A stretch of DNA of 64,000 nt from Phoronis australis (Eukaryota; Phoronida; Phoronidae): positions 183,535 through 247,534 of the forward strand of contig NMRA01000234.1 in assembly GCA_002633005.1 (NCBI GenBank), given 5' to 3'. Positions 1 to 12,000 of the stretch are shown here, piece after piece (position 1 is the stretch's first letter; every line of letters starts with the position of its first letter). Both the position numbers and the translations under genes were made by a program. Under the pieces are notes generated by a model that searched no databases, had not been told where the DNA came from, and was given only the letters and a program-made list of their open reading frames with translations.

Positions 1-1
1 T

Positions 2-415
2 TTTAGAAGTGTTTTTCATAATTTTGATAACTCAACACCCTTGACTCAATTCTCCCTTACCCGCGATAACGAAATAGCATTGTACAGATCAAGATGTGGC
101 CTTTTCCTCAACTCTGACAAGTTCAGGCACAACTTTAGTAATGTCTCTCCAAACTATAAATGTGGTGACCATCAATCTTATCCTCATATTTTCTTTAAAT
201 GTCCCCTCATCGAATCCCTGAGAGACTCACTCTTTCGTGCACTCAATGATAACCAATCAATTGTTAACGCTCTCAATTCTTGTAATAATATCCCTACTAG
301 AGTTACATTATTACTGAATGGTTGTCCTAACCTTGATCACTTTGTTCTCAACGAATTCCTCCTAAGCAACGTTAGCAAATTTTTATGTACCGTTTATCAA
401 TATTGTTGCATCTGA
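2..415 (+). CDS. C-terminal end of a non-LTR (LINE) reverse transcriptase, cut by window edge
   Basis: The frame is open from base 2 to a TGA at 413-415, so the protein begins before the window. About 137 residues are visible. It contains a cysteine/histidine cluster reading C-G-D-H, then P-H-I-F-F-K-C-P (around 160-210), the zinc-knuckle-like signature that follows the reverse transcriptase and connection region in Jockey/CR1/I-type LINE ORF2 proteins. The family copies its RNA into DNA at a nicked chromosomal target. The visible frame has no stop or frameshift, so this end is fairly young or well kept. Clade assignment is not possible from the tail alone. Confidence 0.75.
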   Translation, partial: FRSVFHNFDNSTPLTQFSLTRDNEIALYRSRCGLFLNSDKFRHNFSNVSPNYKCGDHQSYPHIFFKCPLIESLRDSLFRALNDNQSIVNALNSCNNIPTRVTLLLNGCPNLDHFVLNEFLLSNVSKFLCTVYQYCCI

Positions 416-640
416 TTTCCCTACATGAATCTGTGCATATTTTTGTTTTTATATATCTATAATAGCATGTCTAAGTATTGGAATACTTATTTTAGATACT
501 ACTCAATTGTATATTACCTCTTGTATGAATTGTTTACAACCCAGATATAATGCTTCGCGGTTTCTGGGTTTATTATTATTTCTTTGTATGTTCTGTGTAT
601 CCTTCAATAAATATATATCACAGTGAAAAAAACCCCAAAG
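416..640 (+). mobile_element. Probable 3' UTR of the LINE, with a 3' stem-loop
   Basis: AT-rich sequence after the LINE stop codon. An 8-bp stem, AACCCAGA at 538-545 pairing with TCTGGGTT at 563-570, encloses a 17-base loop. Terminal stem-loops of this sort are used by some LINE reverse transcriptases to recognise their own RNA. A TTATTATTATT run and an AATAAA-like stretch near 607-620 follow. The exact 3' end cannot be set without another copy. The remaining 640-1040 shows nothing recognisable. Confidence 0.5.
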
Positions 641-1044
641 ATTTGTTTCTGTAGAAATAAACATGTCTATGGTACCGATAAGGGTTCAATGAGACGTGCT
701 TTTGCATAACATATCCCTTGATCGAAAGGTAGCGCTTTTGACAAAAGCGGAAGTTGTGTCGAGAGAACCGCAACAGCAAAAAGCTCTCCCATAGACTATG
801 ATTATGAATAGACTCACAGGCAAGGACTCAGACCGCAGAAAAAAATGATATTATCGCATCTATGGTTAGATAAGATACCATTTGTATAGGGGAACTGCGA
901 AATTGTTACCTCGGTTACTGGTATATGTGCTTTAAATTATCGAATATACATCGGATCTACAGTCGGTGGTCACCCCTTGGCCTTGGCTTTCTTGATCTTG
1001 GCTTCATACGCCGTATGATACGGCGGACGCTAGTTTTCGGAAAA

Positions 1045-1347
1045 CTTTCGGCGAATTATGCCTCACACTGATTAAACCATCAAAGTCACGTTGCTATAAG
1101 TAGCCTACCGTTCGTGCATGCAGGGTCGTCCTGTACCCTGGCGCGAGCGGAGTAAAAATGGCCAGTTGCTGATTTGGCGGCAACTGGACAAAGGACTTTT
1201 CGAAAAAAATTGAAGCGAGTATGTGTTTTAGTTGGAAGGAATTAAAGACATCGATGCCCTCCTAATTTGTCTTTCTATGCGCAAAAGGTACTTATTGCAA
1301 TGTGATTTTGATGGTTTAATCAGTGTAAGGCATAATTTGCCGAAAGC
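1045..1347. repeat. Inverted repeat, arms of about 57 bp, upstream of SIRT4
   Basis: The arm at about 1046-1103 is the reverse complement of 1289-1346 with roughly five mismatches; the spacer is about 185 bases. Four of the five differences are transitions, and two CpGs of the left arm read as TpG in the right arm, as expected from methylation decay. It could be a MITE-like element or an inverted duplication. It ends about 250 bases before the SIRT4 start codon. Confidence 0.75.
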
Positions 1348-1594
1348 TTCCATCGTATGAAGGCCTATGGAATGGCTACTGTCTCTTTTGCTCAGTAGAG
1401 ACAGTGGTACTCTGTTATTTATACGCATTGAGTTATAATTATCACACACAGTGTTAGGGTATTCTAACATGCAGTTTCTAAGTGAGTGAACTTTGTTCAT
1501 TAACATATATTATGACTGGCAATAATCTATACATTGTTTTTGCATATTTTTGATGATGTTGAATCACTTCTGTTACAGAGGATTGCTTACAAAA

Positions 1595-4500
1595 ATGACC
1601 ACATACTGTTTGAGGAGGCTTTTCCTGACACGTTACAAGCAACCTAGAAACATTAACCCTGTCAATTGGGTGCACACTAACCCTGTCAATCTTAAGTTTG
1701 TGCCTCCGTCTCATCAGCCAATTGAGGATGACATTCAAAAACTAACGGAGTTTGTCTCACAGGCACGTCAACTGCTTGTGTTGACTGGTGCTGGAATTTC
1801 TACTGAGAGTGGTATTCCAGACTATAGATCTGAGGGTGTGGGCTTGTATGCTAGGAGTTCTTCAAGGCCTGTAATTTACCAAGACTTTTTAAAGAGTGAT
1901 AAAGTAAAGCAGAAATACTGGGCCAGGAACTACATTGGTTGGCCAAAATTTTCATCATTTTTACCCAACAATGTTCATCAGACAATCAGCCAATGGGAAC
2001 ACTTGGGAATCGTGCATTGGATTGTCACTCAGAATGTTGATGCCTTGCATTTTAAAGCTGGCAGCAAGAAAGTGACGGAGCTTCATGGCAGCTCACACAG
2101 GGTGGAGTGCCTGACTTGTAGTCACTGTATTCCAAGGAGTGAATATCAGAAACAGCTGGACAACCTGAACCATGAATTTACTGCAGACTCTGTGTCTGTC
2201 AATCCTGATGGAGATGTGGAATTGTCTAATGAGCAAGTGGACAAATTTAAGGTAATATCTTCTTTCAGATGAAGGTCTGTGAAGGGATATAATAGTGCAG
2301 GAGCTACTGATCTACATCACATCATGCACTGTATGCAAAAGTATTCATCTGGCATTTCTTAACCACACACAGTTATAGCCTGAAAATGCGTGCATAATAT
2401 GTAAGATGGTGGAAGTCAGGACACTCTTGTCAATTCGTGACAAATGCTTGTTTGAACTGTAACAGTTTTAGTTTTCTAAAATATCATATTCAATTATCTA
2501 ATACTGGGTAAGTCAACTTTGTACCTAACTTTTAGTAAATCATACAGAAATCCCGTTACTTTCGTCTGGAATGTTTATCTAACAATTACACTGACAGTCT
2601 GTAGATAAAAGTCTGAATGACTGTATTACTCGTTAACCCACTCTAGTATAGTTACCAGTGAAAAAACTCTGAAGTTTGTCAACAAAATAGCCAATCATTT
2701 CACCAGTTAAGTAAACAGGGTTGTTGTATAAACTGTATCCAGTGTTCGTTGTATGGAAGTCAAAACTTACTAGTTTTGGGAAGAAGACTAATTTGACCTG
2801 CATTTTTTACAATCTTTAAGCCTTACCGGCTTTTTGTTGAATATTGGTCAGTAATTTTTATATTCCATAACACACTTCTAACAGAGGTGGGATATGTTTT
2901 TATATTATGGGTCTATGGCCGTTATTACAGAAACAAAATTGATTGATTGATTGATTGATTGACTGTTATTCAGATTCAGAAGTTTTTTAACCCAAGCAGT
3001 AAGGTTAGTAACTAATCGGAATGTCTTAGCTGTGTCCAGAATTTTAAAAGCATTGGTGACAGATATTTTTTTTTTACTGCTAGTCGGTCTGTCAAAAATA
3101 CTTCAGCCCATATTTAGCAGAAGTGATTCTTGTCACTAAGGTAACTGAGAGAGGACTTCTCAGTAACCACCAATATTCTACACTACAGGTGGCGCCATGC
3201 ACCCAGTGTGGAGGACACATGAAGCCACAGATCGTATTTTTTGGAGACAATGTCAAGAAACCAATTGTCGAATTTCTGTATGAAAAAGTGAAGAGCTGTG
3301 ATAAAGTTTTAGTGGCAGGGTCATCGCTTGAGGTTTGTTTTCAGTATTCTTGTGTTCCTGAAAAGTTAAAAGCTACCATTTTTGAGTTTGATGGGACTTG
3401 GGAATGACTAATTACAGCACACATTGAAATCTTGAAAACATAGATCATAGACACCTAATTACTTTCAGGCTTACTGTTATTGGCGGCACCTACTGAAGCA
3501 GTAGCCTGAACAACGAGTACTGCATGCCATGTTTCTTCATTGTGTGTGGGCTGCGCTTGGTATTTTCTTGTTTTTAGAGAAATTTTGACTGTGGTGAAGC
3601 CTGAGGTGAGGCACTGTGTTTGTGGCGGTTGCGACAACTCAGCTTTCGATTACGCCATGGCTCTTTTTACTTCTCTATGGGAGAAGCCACTTGCTAGGAA
3701 ATGGTACTAGTTTCGGAATAGCATCTGTGTATGGGACAAGTCTGTCTAAGGCTTGGAAACTTTTTTGCATTAATGAGTCTTGCTTTAATGAGAGGATTAC
3801 ATATTAGCTAATTTTCAATCTCTCGTTCAGCCTTGCCTTGCATTTCATTTTGTCAAATTAAGTGCCTGCCAACTTTACCCGACTCATCAAAGAACTTAAC
3901 ATTTTGTATAAAGCTGTCCATTTTTTCACTTCTTGGGTGTAACAAGTGTTTGCCAAGTTATTACTTATAAAGGTCAAAGTTAGGATCGGTAAAAAACACT
4001 TTCTTGATTAGAAATTCATTGAGGATCATCTGATTTTAGCATGACGAATTATGAAAAGTTATATTGTCACGTGATTACTTATCTTTTGCTTGTTGTTATA
4101 TTATTTAAAGTTCCAAATTATTGATAATTTCTAATCAGAAAGCATAATTATCATTACTTTTGTTACAGCCTGCTTTAATTCAAAATTAGCAACTCTATTT
4201 AGGTCAAACACTATAAAGAGATTTTAACACTGAAGAGTATGCTAACATCTCGAAAATTTGAAACTGGACGGTTTTAACCCTTGAAATTTTTCGTCACAAA
4301 AGCCAATTTTTGATTTAGATCATTAAACATTGTGATATTGTTCTTTAGTCAAGTTGCAGATGATTTTAGAGCTTTGAAAGAACTGATAATGCATTATTGC
4401 TTGAGATCAAGTTTGCTTATCATGGCGTATCATTTTATGGTCCAAGCATGGTCTCAGCAAATGACAAATATAATTTGCAATCTCATAAATCTCTTCTTGT

Positions 4501-5435
4501 CTTGGTAAGAAAAGGGTTGAGAAAATGTTTACAGTAATAATGGATTGAGAGAGGGTTTATTGCTGATTTAAAGTCTAACTTCAACGAGTTTTTATTTTAG
4601 ATGTATTGGGCTAACCAGATACTCCTATCTATCAAAGCCTTAGTAAAATAACAAAACGCGAGTTCAATCGCGTAAATGTAAGCCCGTCAAGTGATAAGTG
4701 AAGCTGCCTATTCGTGCCATGTTGCATCACCGCGAGATCCCAGCACAAACAATAAAAAGTTGTATTGAATAGGGGTCTAAATGGAACACCATTGCATGCG
4801 GGTGTTATTCACAGCTGTTAGAATTAAGAGGTGACTCTCACGATGACGTAGACAAAAGCAAGCCAATATGCCTAACAGTTTGTTACATTTGGCAATTTAC
4901 GGCACTAGTGGACTCAGAGCGATGCTCTTAACATACCGGTACTGTAGGAACCAAATGTACATGTGTTACCGTTCAATATAGACTTTTAATGTTCGTTTTT
5001 GACTGAAACTGATAAATAAAGTGATGCTAACAGCTGAAGTGTTTCTATCAGGGACAAAACTAACTCAGTCATATGATTAACATAAAAGTTCTTCTCCTAT
5101 GATGTATTCAAGCCTGGAAAAAGAGAAGCAGTTGTGAACCTTGGACACATTTCACTGACCCAATCTTCTTGTGTAAGGATTAAAGGGAGTGAAATTTGGA
5201 TATAAACACTGATGATATGAATTCGCCTGATTGTTGTGTCAAATCCATTTATACTGTGATACCATCTGTTTTCCAGGTATTTTCTGGATATAGATTTGTC
5301 AATAGAGCCAAAGAGTATGGCAAGCCCATTGCCATTGTGAATATTGGACCCACTAGAGCTGATCGTCTGGCTTCTTTGAAAATAAACGCGCGATGTGGAC
5401 ATGTGATACCTCATATTCAGCTACCGAGATTATGA
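1595..5435 (+). CDS. SIRT4: NAD+-dependent mitochondrial sirtuin-4, 3 coding exons, complete
   Basis: Coding exons 1595-2251, 3189-3332 and 5277-5435 join in phase 0 with GT-AG borders into about 319 residues (human SIRT4 is 314). The ATG at 1595 is chosen because a 3' splice-site-like TTCTGTTACAG ends at 1577 and AAAAATGACC is a good initiation context; ATGs at 1553/1556 would lie in an upstream intron. Residues 1-22 are Arg/Lys-rich, a likely mitochondrial presequence. GAGISTESGIPDYR (65-78) is the NAD-binding loop, TQNVDALH (145-152) the catalytic core and His164 in TELHG the predicted general base. Cys172/175 and Cys223/226 are the zinc ligands; GSSL (263-266) and NIGPTR (289-294) are late Rossmann motifs. 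Class II sirtuins of this type remove lipoyl/acyl groups or ADP-ribosylate metabolic enzymes in the mitochondrial matrix. No canonical AATAAA was seen within 500 bases of the stop. Confidence 0.95.
2941..2960. repeat. (GATT)n microsatellite in SIRT4 intron 1
   Basis: Five uninterrupted GATT units. The rest of this 937-base intron (2252-3188) and most of intron 2 (3333-5276) show nothing else recognisable. Confidence 0.9.
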
Positions 5436-5849
5436 TGAAAAGTCACTTTAGTGTACCAAGCTCTGTGATTTCTACAAAACTAGTACTTTGCTGGTCCTGC
5501 TATAATTATAGTAATGGGTTGTATATTTTGCAAAATATACTTTTACGTGTTCTTGATGTAGAAAGTGTGTACTTTTAGTGTACCTTTGCTAAAAATACAA
5601 GTCTGTGTTCATCGATCTGTTTTGGTGTTGATTACTGTACACTTCACTCTTAATTATTACCCATGCGTGCAACAACACTGAAGTTATATAAATGGCTCAG
5701 CAAAAGACCCTTGTCATATTTCTGCATTCATTTCCATTGAGCAAACACAGACCAACATTGACTGTTTGATTAGTGATTGGTTATGAAAGTCACATGGTAT
5801 CTTTACTGTTTTCTTTGCCCTTGAGTAATAGAATATGAAATGATTTTAT

Positions 5850-5998
5850 GTGCTCCCATATATGTATGTGGGCACATGTTGCCATCATGATCATTCGTGT
5901 CTGACGTCTGGTTGGCCAGCTGTCTCCTCCCATATTTGTATATGGGCACATGTTGCCATCATGATCATTCATGTCTGATTGGCCAGCTGTCTCATCTG
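5850..5998. repeat. Direct repeat, two copies of about 75-80 bp
   Basis: Two adjacent copies share CCCATAT(A/T)TGTAT(G/A), then GGGCACATGTTGCCATCATG and TTGGCCAGCTGTCTC. The GTGGGCACAT part resembles sequence at 34108-34130 and 53388-53412, so the segment belongs to a dispersed family. The short overlapping reading frames here simply follow the duplication. Confidence 0.8.
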
Positions 5999-5999
5999 A

Positions 6000-6500
6000 G
6001 CCCATGCTGGATCTTTTGTCAAATTTGTCAATTGTCTATGAATGTGACGACGATGACTTTTAGACGACTGCAGCTACCGCAGTGCCCCTCGGTGGCAATT
6101 TTTTGTTTATTGTGTTTGCCTCTGTATCTTTGGAGTTGTTAGATTTAATTTTTGGTGCCCGTCTCTCTATTTGCTCTAAGGATCATTTTGAAAATTTGCA
6201 GATGTATACCTAAGAAGAGCTCCGGTGACGTTGATTTTGCGAGGGCTCCTTCAGACGTCTTATACTTTAACTCCAAAACCTCGCGTTCGTACCAGGGGAT
6301 GACATCAGCGAATTTTCGAACGGATCTGACTACGGCTGTTCCCCCTAGTAGCAATTTGAATTTTTTAATGTTTGCCTCTGTCTTGAGAGTTCCTTAACGG
6401 ATTTTCATGTGCATCTATAAGGGAAACGACACCACCTTCCCGTTTTCGTGTTGATTCAACGTATTTTTCGCCTCCTAGTAGCCATTTTTAATGTTTTCTT
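6000..6500 (-). repeat. Dispersed copy of the CTCF-like repeat family, reverse orientation
   Basis: TGCCCCTCGGTGGCAA at 6082-6098 and TCCCCCTAGTAGCAA near 6340-6356 sit in flanks with a degraded TTTGCCTCTGTATCTTTGGAG context. These are the reverse complement of the modules arrayed at 32.7-36.3 kb. 5436-5850 and 6500-7107 show nothing recognisable. Confidence 0.55.
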
Positions 6501-7107
6501 ATTTCGTTTCTAGAGGTGCGTGGCGAATATTAAAGTATGAAATTCGTCAAGTAACTTTCTTTTCCTTTTGATAATGGTCAACATTTTTTTCTTTCAAATT
6601 TTACATGTTTGAAATTTCTTCCTTCGTGAATAGTTGTCATTGCAGGATTTATCGGGGACAAGGTAGCAATCGCAGGGTTCGCCCTGGCAGGAGAGCGGAC
6701 CGCGTCTGAAAGAAAGCCCCATAACAAAAACTATGAAAAGAATGATAGTTTAACATGGGAAATAGAACAACCAAACCTGTCTGGAGACCACGCAAAATTA
6801 CATTTGTCAGCCGTTTGGCTAACTTCAGTCAAGCATCGTCAGTCCGACACTATGAAAGCCATTAAATGGTTTCACAACAACACATTTCTGTTTATACTGG
6901 CCTTTTTCCGGCTCGTATTTGTTCCGTCAAGTTCATGTATCAACATGCATCCCTTCAGGTATTGCCTAAAAGGTCATTTTGGGAAATATAGATTTAAAAA
7001 ATACCTTTCTGTAATTTACTGCCGTCTGTTTACTCAACTTGAAATTTGCTCTGTGTCAGTGGGTTTAGTTTTCATAAACAGGTGTTGCCATAATGTGATG
7101 ATCCAGC

Positions 7108-7812
7108 ATGTCTTGCGTTGTCTACCAGCTGTCGTGCAAGGAGGACCACACCCATCTGTACATAGGGGAAACCAAACGCACCCTAGGGACAAGGATAAGG
7201 GAACACTCCAAAGCAGACAGACCCACAGGCGTAGGGGAACACACCCTCAACACTGGACACACCATCGACAAGCGCAACGCCCATTGCCAGAGAAGAACAC
7301 TGGTACTCAAGCAAGGTTAGGAGGCTGGCTACATTAGAACAAGTTGTCCCAATTTGATGAACAGGGATCATAGGGGCGGAACCGGGATTTTGAGTTGGAG
7401 GGGGGACACGGGGCAGAGTACTCATCTAGCCAGGATTTTGCCCGTCGGACATTCGAAACATCGAACTGCCAAATGAATTTTGGGAGAATTTTGGGGGGCA
7501 TGGCCCCCTTGCCCCACCCTCCCCCCTCTAAATCCACCACTGGATAAAGGGTTACAACTCCCAGCGGCCGTGTATGAACAGGTCAACCTGACGCGGGAAA
7601 TCCAGTCAGTGAACAAGGTACCCTCTGACACAGCGCCACCTATACTACTTTCGTTTAGCACTGTGATAGAGTGCATGAACAAGGCCCTTAGAGAGAGTGC
7701 GGAAACGGCAACTCATCAGGCGGTAGATCACGTGCCACCTGAGCACGGTAGAATTTACGCGAGGAGAAACGTTATGTTTCGCGGTGACGCGGAAGCACTG
7801 GCTACGGGTTAG
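7108..7812 (+). pseudogene. Degraded Penelope-like retroelement, GIY-YIG endonuclease end
   Basis: From 7108 the frame reads VVYQLSC, then LYIGETKRTLGTRIREH and VGEHTLNTGHTID, the GIY-YIG nuclease signature that closes Penelope-like element proteins. Near 7285-7321 the matching sequence changes frame twice (HWYSSKVR in one frame, then GYIRTSCPNLMNRD in the first frame past a TAG at 7318), so the copy is dead. The characteristic tail KGLQLPAAVYEQV resumes at 7546 after an inserted element (7369-7542), and the frame ends at 7812. No reverse transcriptase domain is evident upstream, so the copy is 5' truncated. In this family the nuclease nicks target DNA for reverse transcription. Confidence 0.8.
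7369..7542. mobile_element. Small terminal-inverted-repeat element (MITE) inside the Penelope fragment
   Basis: The left end CATAGGGGCGGAAC and the reverse complement of the right end, CAGTGGTGGATTTAG, are imperfect inverted repeats, followed internally by G-rich and C-rich runs. GAT flanks both sides (7366-7368 and 7543-7545), a likely target duplication. Skipping the insert rejoins two halves of the host protein signature at the duplicated codon. Ends of the same CAGTGGCGGAT type occur at 18908, 20086 and near 21240. Confidence 0.75.
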
Positions 7813-9028
7813 ATATATCAGTCCGAGTTTAACTTTTTTCGACTGTTTTGGTTGCGTCATTTCTTAACCTAAAATGGCCAACTCATGCAAAGAAGTACTT
7901 TTAATGAAATTACACAAAATGAAAAGGGCCACGAGCATTTTGGGAGAGTGCGTCACTAGTCGCTTTGAATTTTTTGCTCCCGAAAAAGCGTTCATGAGCG
8001 TTTTCTGGTGAGGAGCGCTTTAATCAAAATTCCCGAAAATGCCACTGGACGTTCTATTTGGGTAGCCGGATTACATTAATTAATAAAGATCACGGCCGTC
8101 GCCAACCGTTCGCGGAAAATGAAAAAATTGCGACAGAATGAGCATTTATCGAGCAGCAAATGTGAAGATAGCAGTTCCTTGTCAGTAAACTTTCAACAAT
8201 TCTGCCTCGACGGTAGGTTTCACTAGTTAAATGTGATATCTTTGTTATTGATATTATCATTATTAATATTACCATGTTTATTATCAATTTTGCAATAACT
8301 ATAACAATTACCATTATCATTATTACGCTACAATTATTATTTTCATAACACTATTTGTTAAATGCATGAGAATTAAGCCCTGTAAAAAGCATTATTTGTG
8401 ACTTTACGAATTATTGCAAATTAAATGTTAGTCAGACATGTTTTAAGATGATACGCTGAAATTAAAATCTTAAAAGATTTCCCTACATATCCAACTTCTT
8501 GTCTTATTTGTGACACTCTGTAATTCTTCGGGTGTTATAGTTATTTTTTAAAAGAGATTAAAATCTTTCTCTGTAGTTTTTGGGTAGTGCCGTGAATTTT
8601 ATCGATGATACATTAAAGAAATACAATGAAAAAAGTAAAAAGTAACTAAGTGATGAATTTCAAGAGCAAAAGCGCTAAATGTAATTAACTGTGTCTGCGA
8701 CTAAATCTTCATTCTCCGGGTTTTGTAAGTACGTCTGGTAGGCAGAAAGGACAATTACCCCGCGAGTAGGTGGACAAAGACGGCCTCTATTGTGATCTCT
8801 ATTGATTCGTAACGTGAATTGATCTAAGCGGCCCTGCTGTGTATTTTTAAACTGGTCAGACCAGTTTTACAAGCAAGAGCAAAGTTAGCGATGGTTGGAG
8901 TTTATAGGACAATAGAGTCCAAACGACCCAGGCGTGACTTAACCTGTCGTGACTACCAGCTTACTTGTTAGGTAGGGCGGGAGTGAGATGACAGTACTCT
9001 AAGATCTGTCAGTAAATTCCATAGTGCG
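7813..9028. other. Gene-free stretch upstream of the GPCR
   Basis: Nothing coding was recognised. 8235-8345 is a low-complexity run rich in ATT/ATA triplets. The 5' UTR and promoter of the class C GPCR must lie here or upstream; no TATA box or initiator can be assigned with confidence. Confidence 0.5.
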
Positions 9029-12000
9029 ATGAAGGTGAGTACTATTGCTTTGTATGTTCGCCATTCGGTCGCCCGACACACCAGGTTTGCAATATATGAT
9101 CGATTACGACCGATTTTAGAAATATGTTGATCGAAAACATGGATATAAAATAAATGAATGTCATATACGATACGAAGACCTGTGGATGAAATACCTACAG
9201 TAAACAAAACTGAGACAAATTATTATTTGTCTTGGGTCGTTTGGTCAGTATATTGAAACACTCTTAATGCAGGCCGCGATTGCGCTGAATGAATTCCATC
9301 CCTATGTCTCAGGATTACGCGATTTTTATCGGATCTTTGTGACTGCTGAGTAGCGTTTGGTGGTTTTTCACGCCGACACCCAACCAGTCGGCTTCCGATA
9401 ATCGCCCTATAATTAAGGTCGGCCCATTTGGCCATTTTTCTTCCACAAATTTATCGGATCGGCTTTGCGAATGCGTATGTAATCAAGACACTTTTCTGAT
9501 TCAGACAGGATTGAAAGATGGCGATTAGTATAAGCTACAAAGAATAACTAGCAATTGTGAAATTATACCAAGCAATGTTCGCTGATTTTGAGAACGCAAT
9601 TAGGCCTACACAGGAATACACTTAATGCCATATTGGAAAATTTTGTTTTCCGTCATTCCCAAGGACTGGCTGCTGCGTTGTAAACACACAGGCTAATTTG
9701 GGGTGTCCCCGACAAAGACCAAATACTTTGTCGACCACCACACTGACCAGTTTCAGTAAGCAAATAACTTGTTATTCAGCCGACGAGACGGTTTTCCATA
9801 CAGTGATTTAACTTTGCCACCTTCATCGCGGTGACCTCCATCGTTGACTCCTCTCACGCCCCGGTTGCAAGAGCATATCTCTCCGCATATGATAGCCATG
9901 TGTCTGGTACATTCCATACAGAATATCATACACGAACGTTGGTGGCCATTAACGAATTAAATATTTTATAAGGGCAGTTCAACCACGATTTTCGATTGCC
10001 TCTTAAAACGACATGCTGAAGTCATTTTTTCGTTGGTCGTTTCCGCCTGGGGTCCCTAGAGTCCGGCACCCCTAAATTCGCCAATGGTGGAAAATTGGAG
10101 CGAACTTCAAAGACTACCGGGAATGTAGTTGGTGGCGACTGAGGAGATTATCCGAAATGTCTTGGTTTAGTCTCTGTGGTCACACGAGGGCGCTGCGAAG
10201 GAATATAGACTGAATTCAGTACTGTATCCTTCACACGGACTAACGCAGGCTCTGGAAACGTTCCGTTGATCATTTTCTATTATTATTCATTATTTCTGAA
10301 TATGTAGTAAAATTATTTATCTTATTTTATTTTCTTCAGCTCCTTGTGATCCTAGTCCTGTTGTCAAGCACAGTGACGGTAATAACAACTAGCGGGTACA
10401 AAACATGTCAGCCACCTGCATCCGGCTATCCTGGCGAATTCGCTTACACGAAGGTCAATGACCAAAGCTTTGGACGTCACGTGTATATAGGTGGGCTTTT
10501 TAACTCGCGTGTTGCTCAGGGCACTTATGGGAACTGTGGTGCCTATAACAGCCTAACGGTTCAAGAAACAGAGGCATTCTTCTGGGCGTTGAGGACCGTT
10601 AAGCAGCGGTACCCCAACTACGACCTTTTGAAAGGTATTGAGATTGGAGCGTTTGCATGGGATTTTTGTGAGAACAACTATAACGCAGTGCGCTTTTTAT
10701 CATCATTCTTCATGTGCCAAACAGGTTTTGGTAATCCTCCCATAGTTCCTCGTTTTACAATGGGATTTGTGGATAATTTGTTCAGTTTCCAAGACCTGGA
10801 AATCGCCAAATATGTGACGTGGACTGGTACTACTCAGGTCAGTGCGTCGGCTTCAAGCACGTTTCTCAGTCCCTCAAAGGATGATTATCACTACTTCCTG
10901 CGCACCGTCCCATCTGATGCCAGGCAATCCGAAGCACTGGTAGCAATCGCGAAGCAACTGGGTTGGAAACATATCCAGGTTGTACACGAGGCGAACATCT
11001 ACGGTAGGACCGGCGCCAAGGATGTCAAATTGTATGCAACACAACACGGGGTGTGTGTTGTCCAGACGATTTCTTTACCAGAGGATGTAAAAGCCTCTTC
11101 TGAAATGGACGAGGTTGTATCCAAATTACTAGCAAAACGAGAAACCCGCGGGGTTGTCGTCTACGCCTCAAGTTACAATGTTAATGCTTTCCTAATGGCA
11201 GTCAAGCGTAAGAACGCCAAAAACGTGTTCACGTGGTTTGGTCCCGAATCCTGGGGTAGCTTCATGGATGCCGTCAAAGGTGTAGAAGCAGAAGCGCAAG
11301 GCGCAGTCACCTTGACAATAGGATCTTCTACGACAGTAGGCTCATTCGAAGACAACTTTATGAAGTGGTACCGGAAACTAATGCCAGAACAAAACACCTG
11401 GAACCCATCCTTCAAACAGTACTGGATGCAGAAATTCAAATGTAAGCTGACAGGCATGACGTCTGACTTTACCACCCCGTGTAACGCAACGTCCCATTCG
11501 CTAGCTGGTGAGACCATGTCTCAGTACGTGCGTTCAATCATATTAGCTGCGGACGCCTTGGTTCACGGTATCGAGTCAACGAGGAAGAATGAATGCAAAG
11601 TAGGGCCGTACATCTGCACTAACATGATCAATGACAAAAACCTCCGTGACGTGCTCTACAACAGGGTCAGGACAGCTACCGCTAACATCAACAACAAGAA
11701 CGTTTCCTTTTTTGACTCGGCAGGTGAAAGTGCCACCACTCAATTCAAGATTCACAATTTTAGACGACCCTCTGGCAATGTGTACTCTCATGGTTATCAC
11801 GAGGTAAGAATTCCCTGGAGTTTAGAAATGTCCCGACTAAATGACCAATTTCCTTGCTGTTACTTCAGCTGCTGTGTGATCTGTCTCGTTGCGTGTGCAA
11901 TGCCTTCATCTTCATGAGTTCCTTTGAATGCAAGAAATGGTACTGTCAACTTACTTTCATAAAAAAGAATTGTAAATTGTACTTATACTACGTTTTTATT

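Noticed and set aside
5097-5414. Minus-strand frame over SIRT4 exon 3
   Set aside because: Antisense shadow; the + strand is clearly the sirtuin.
6804-7337. 177-codon + strand frame
   Set aside because: It overlaps the Penelope GIY-YIG sequence in another frame, and the recognisable protein is in the frame at 7108.
11173-11517. 114-codon frame antisense to the GPCR flytrap exon
   Set aside because: Shadow of a constrained coding exon on the opposite strand.
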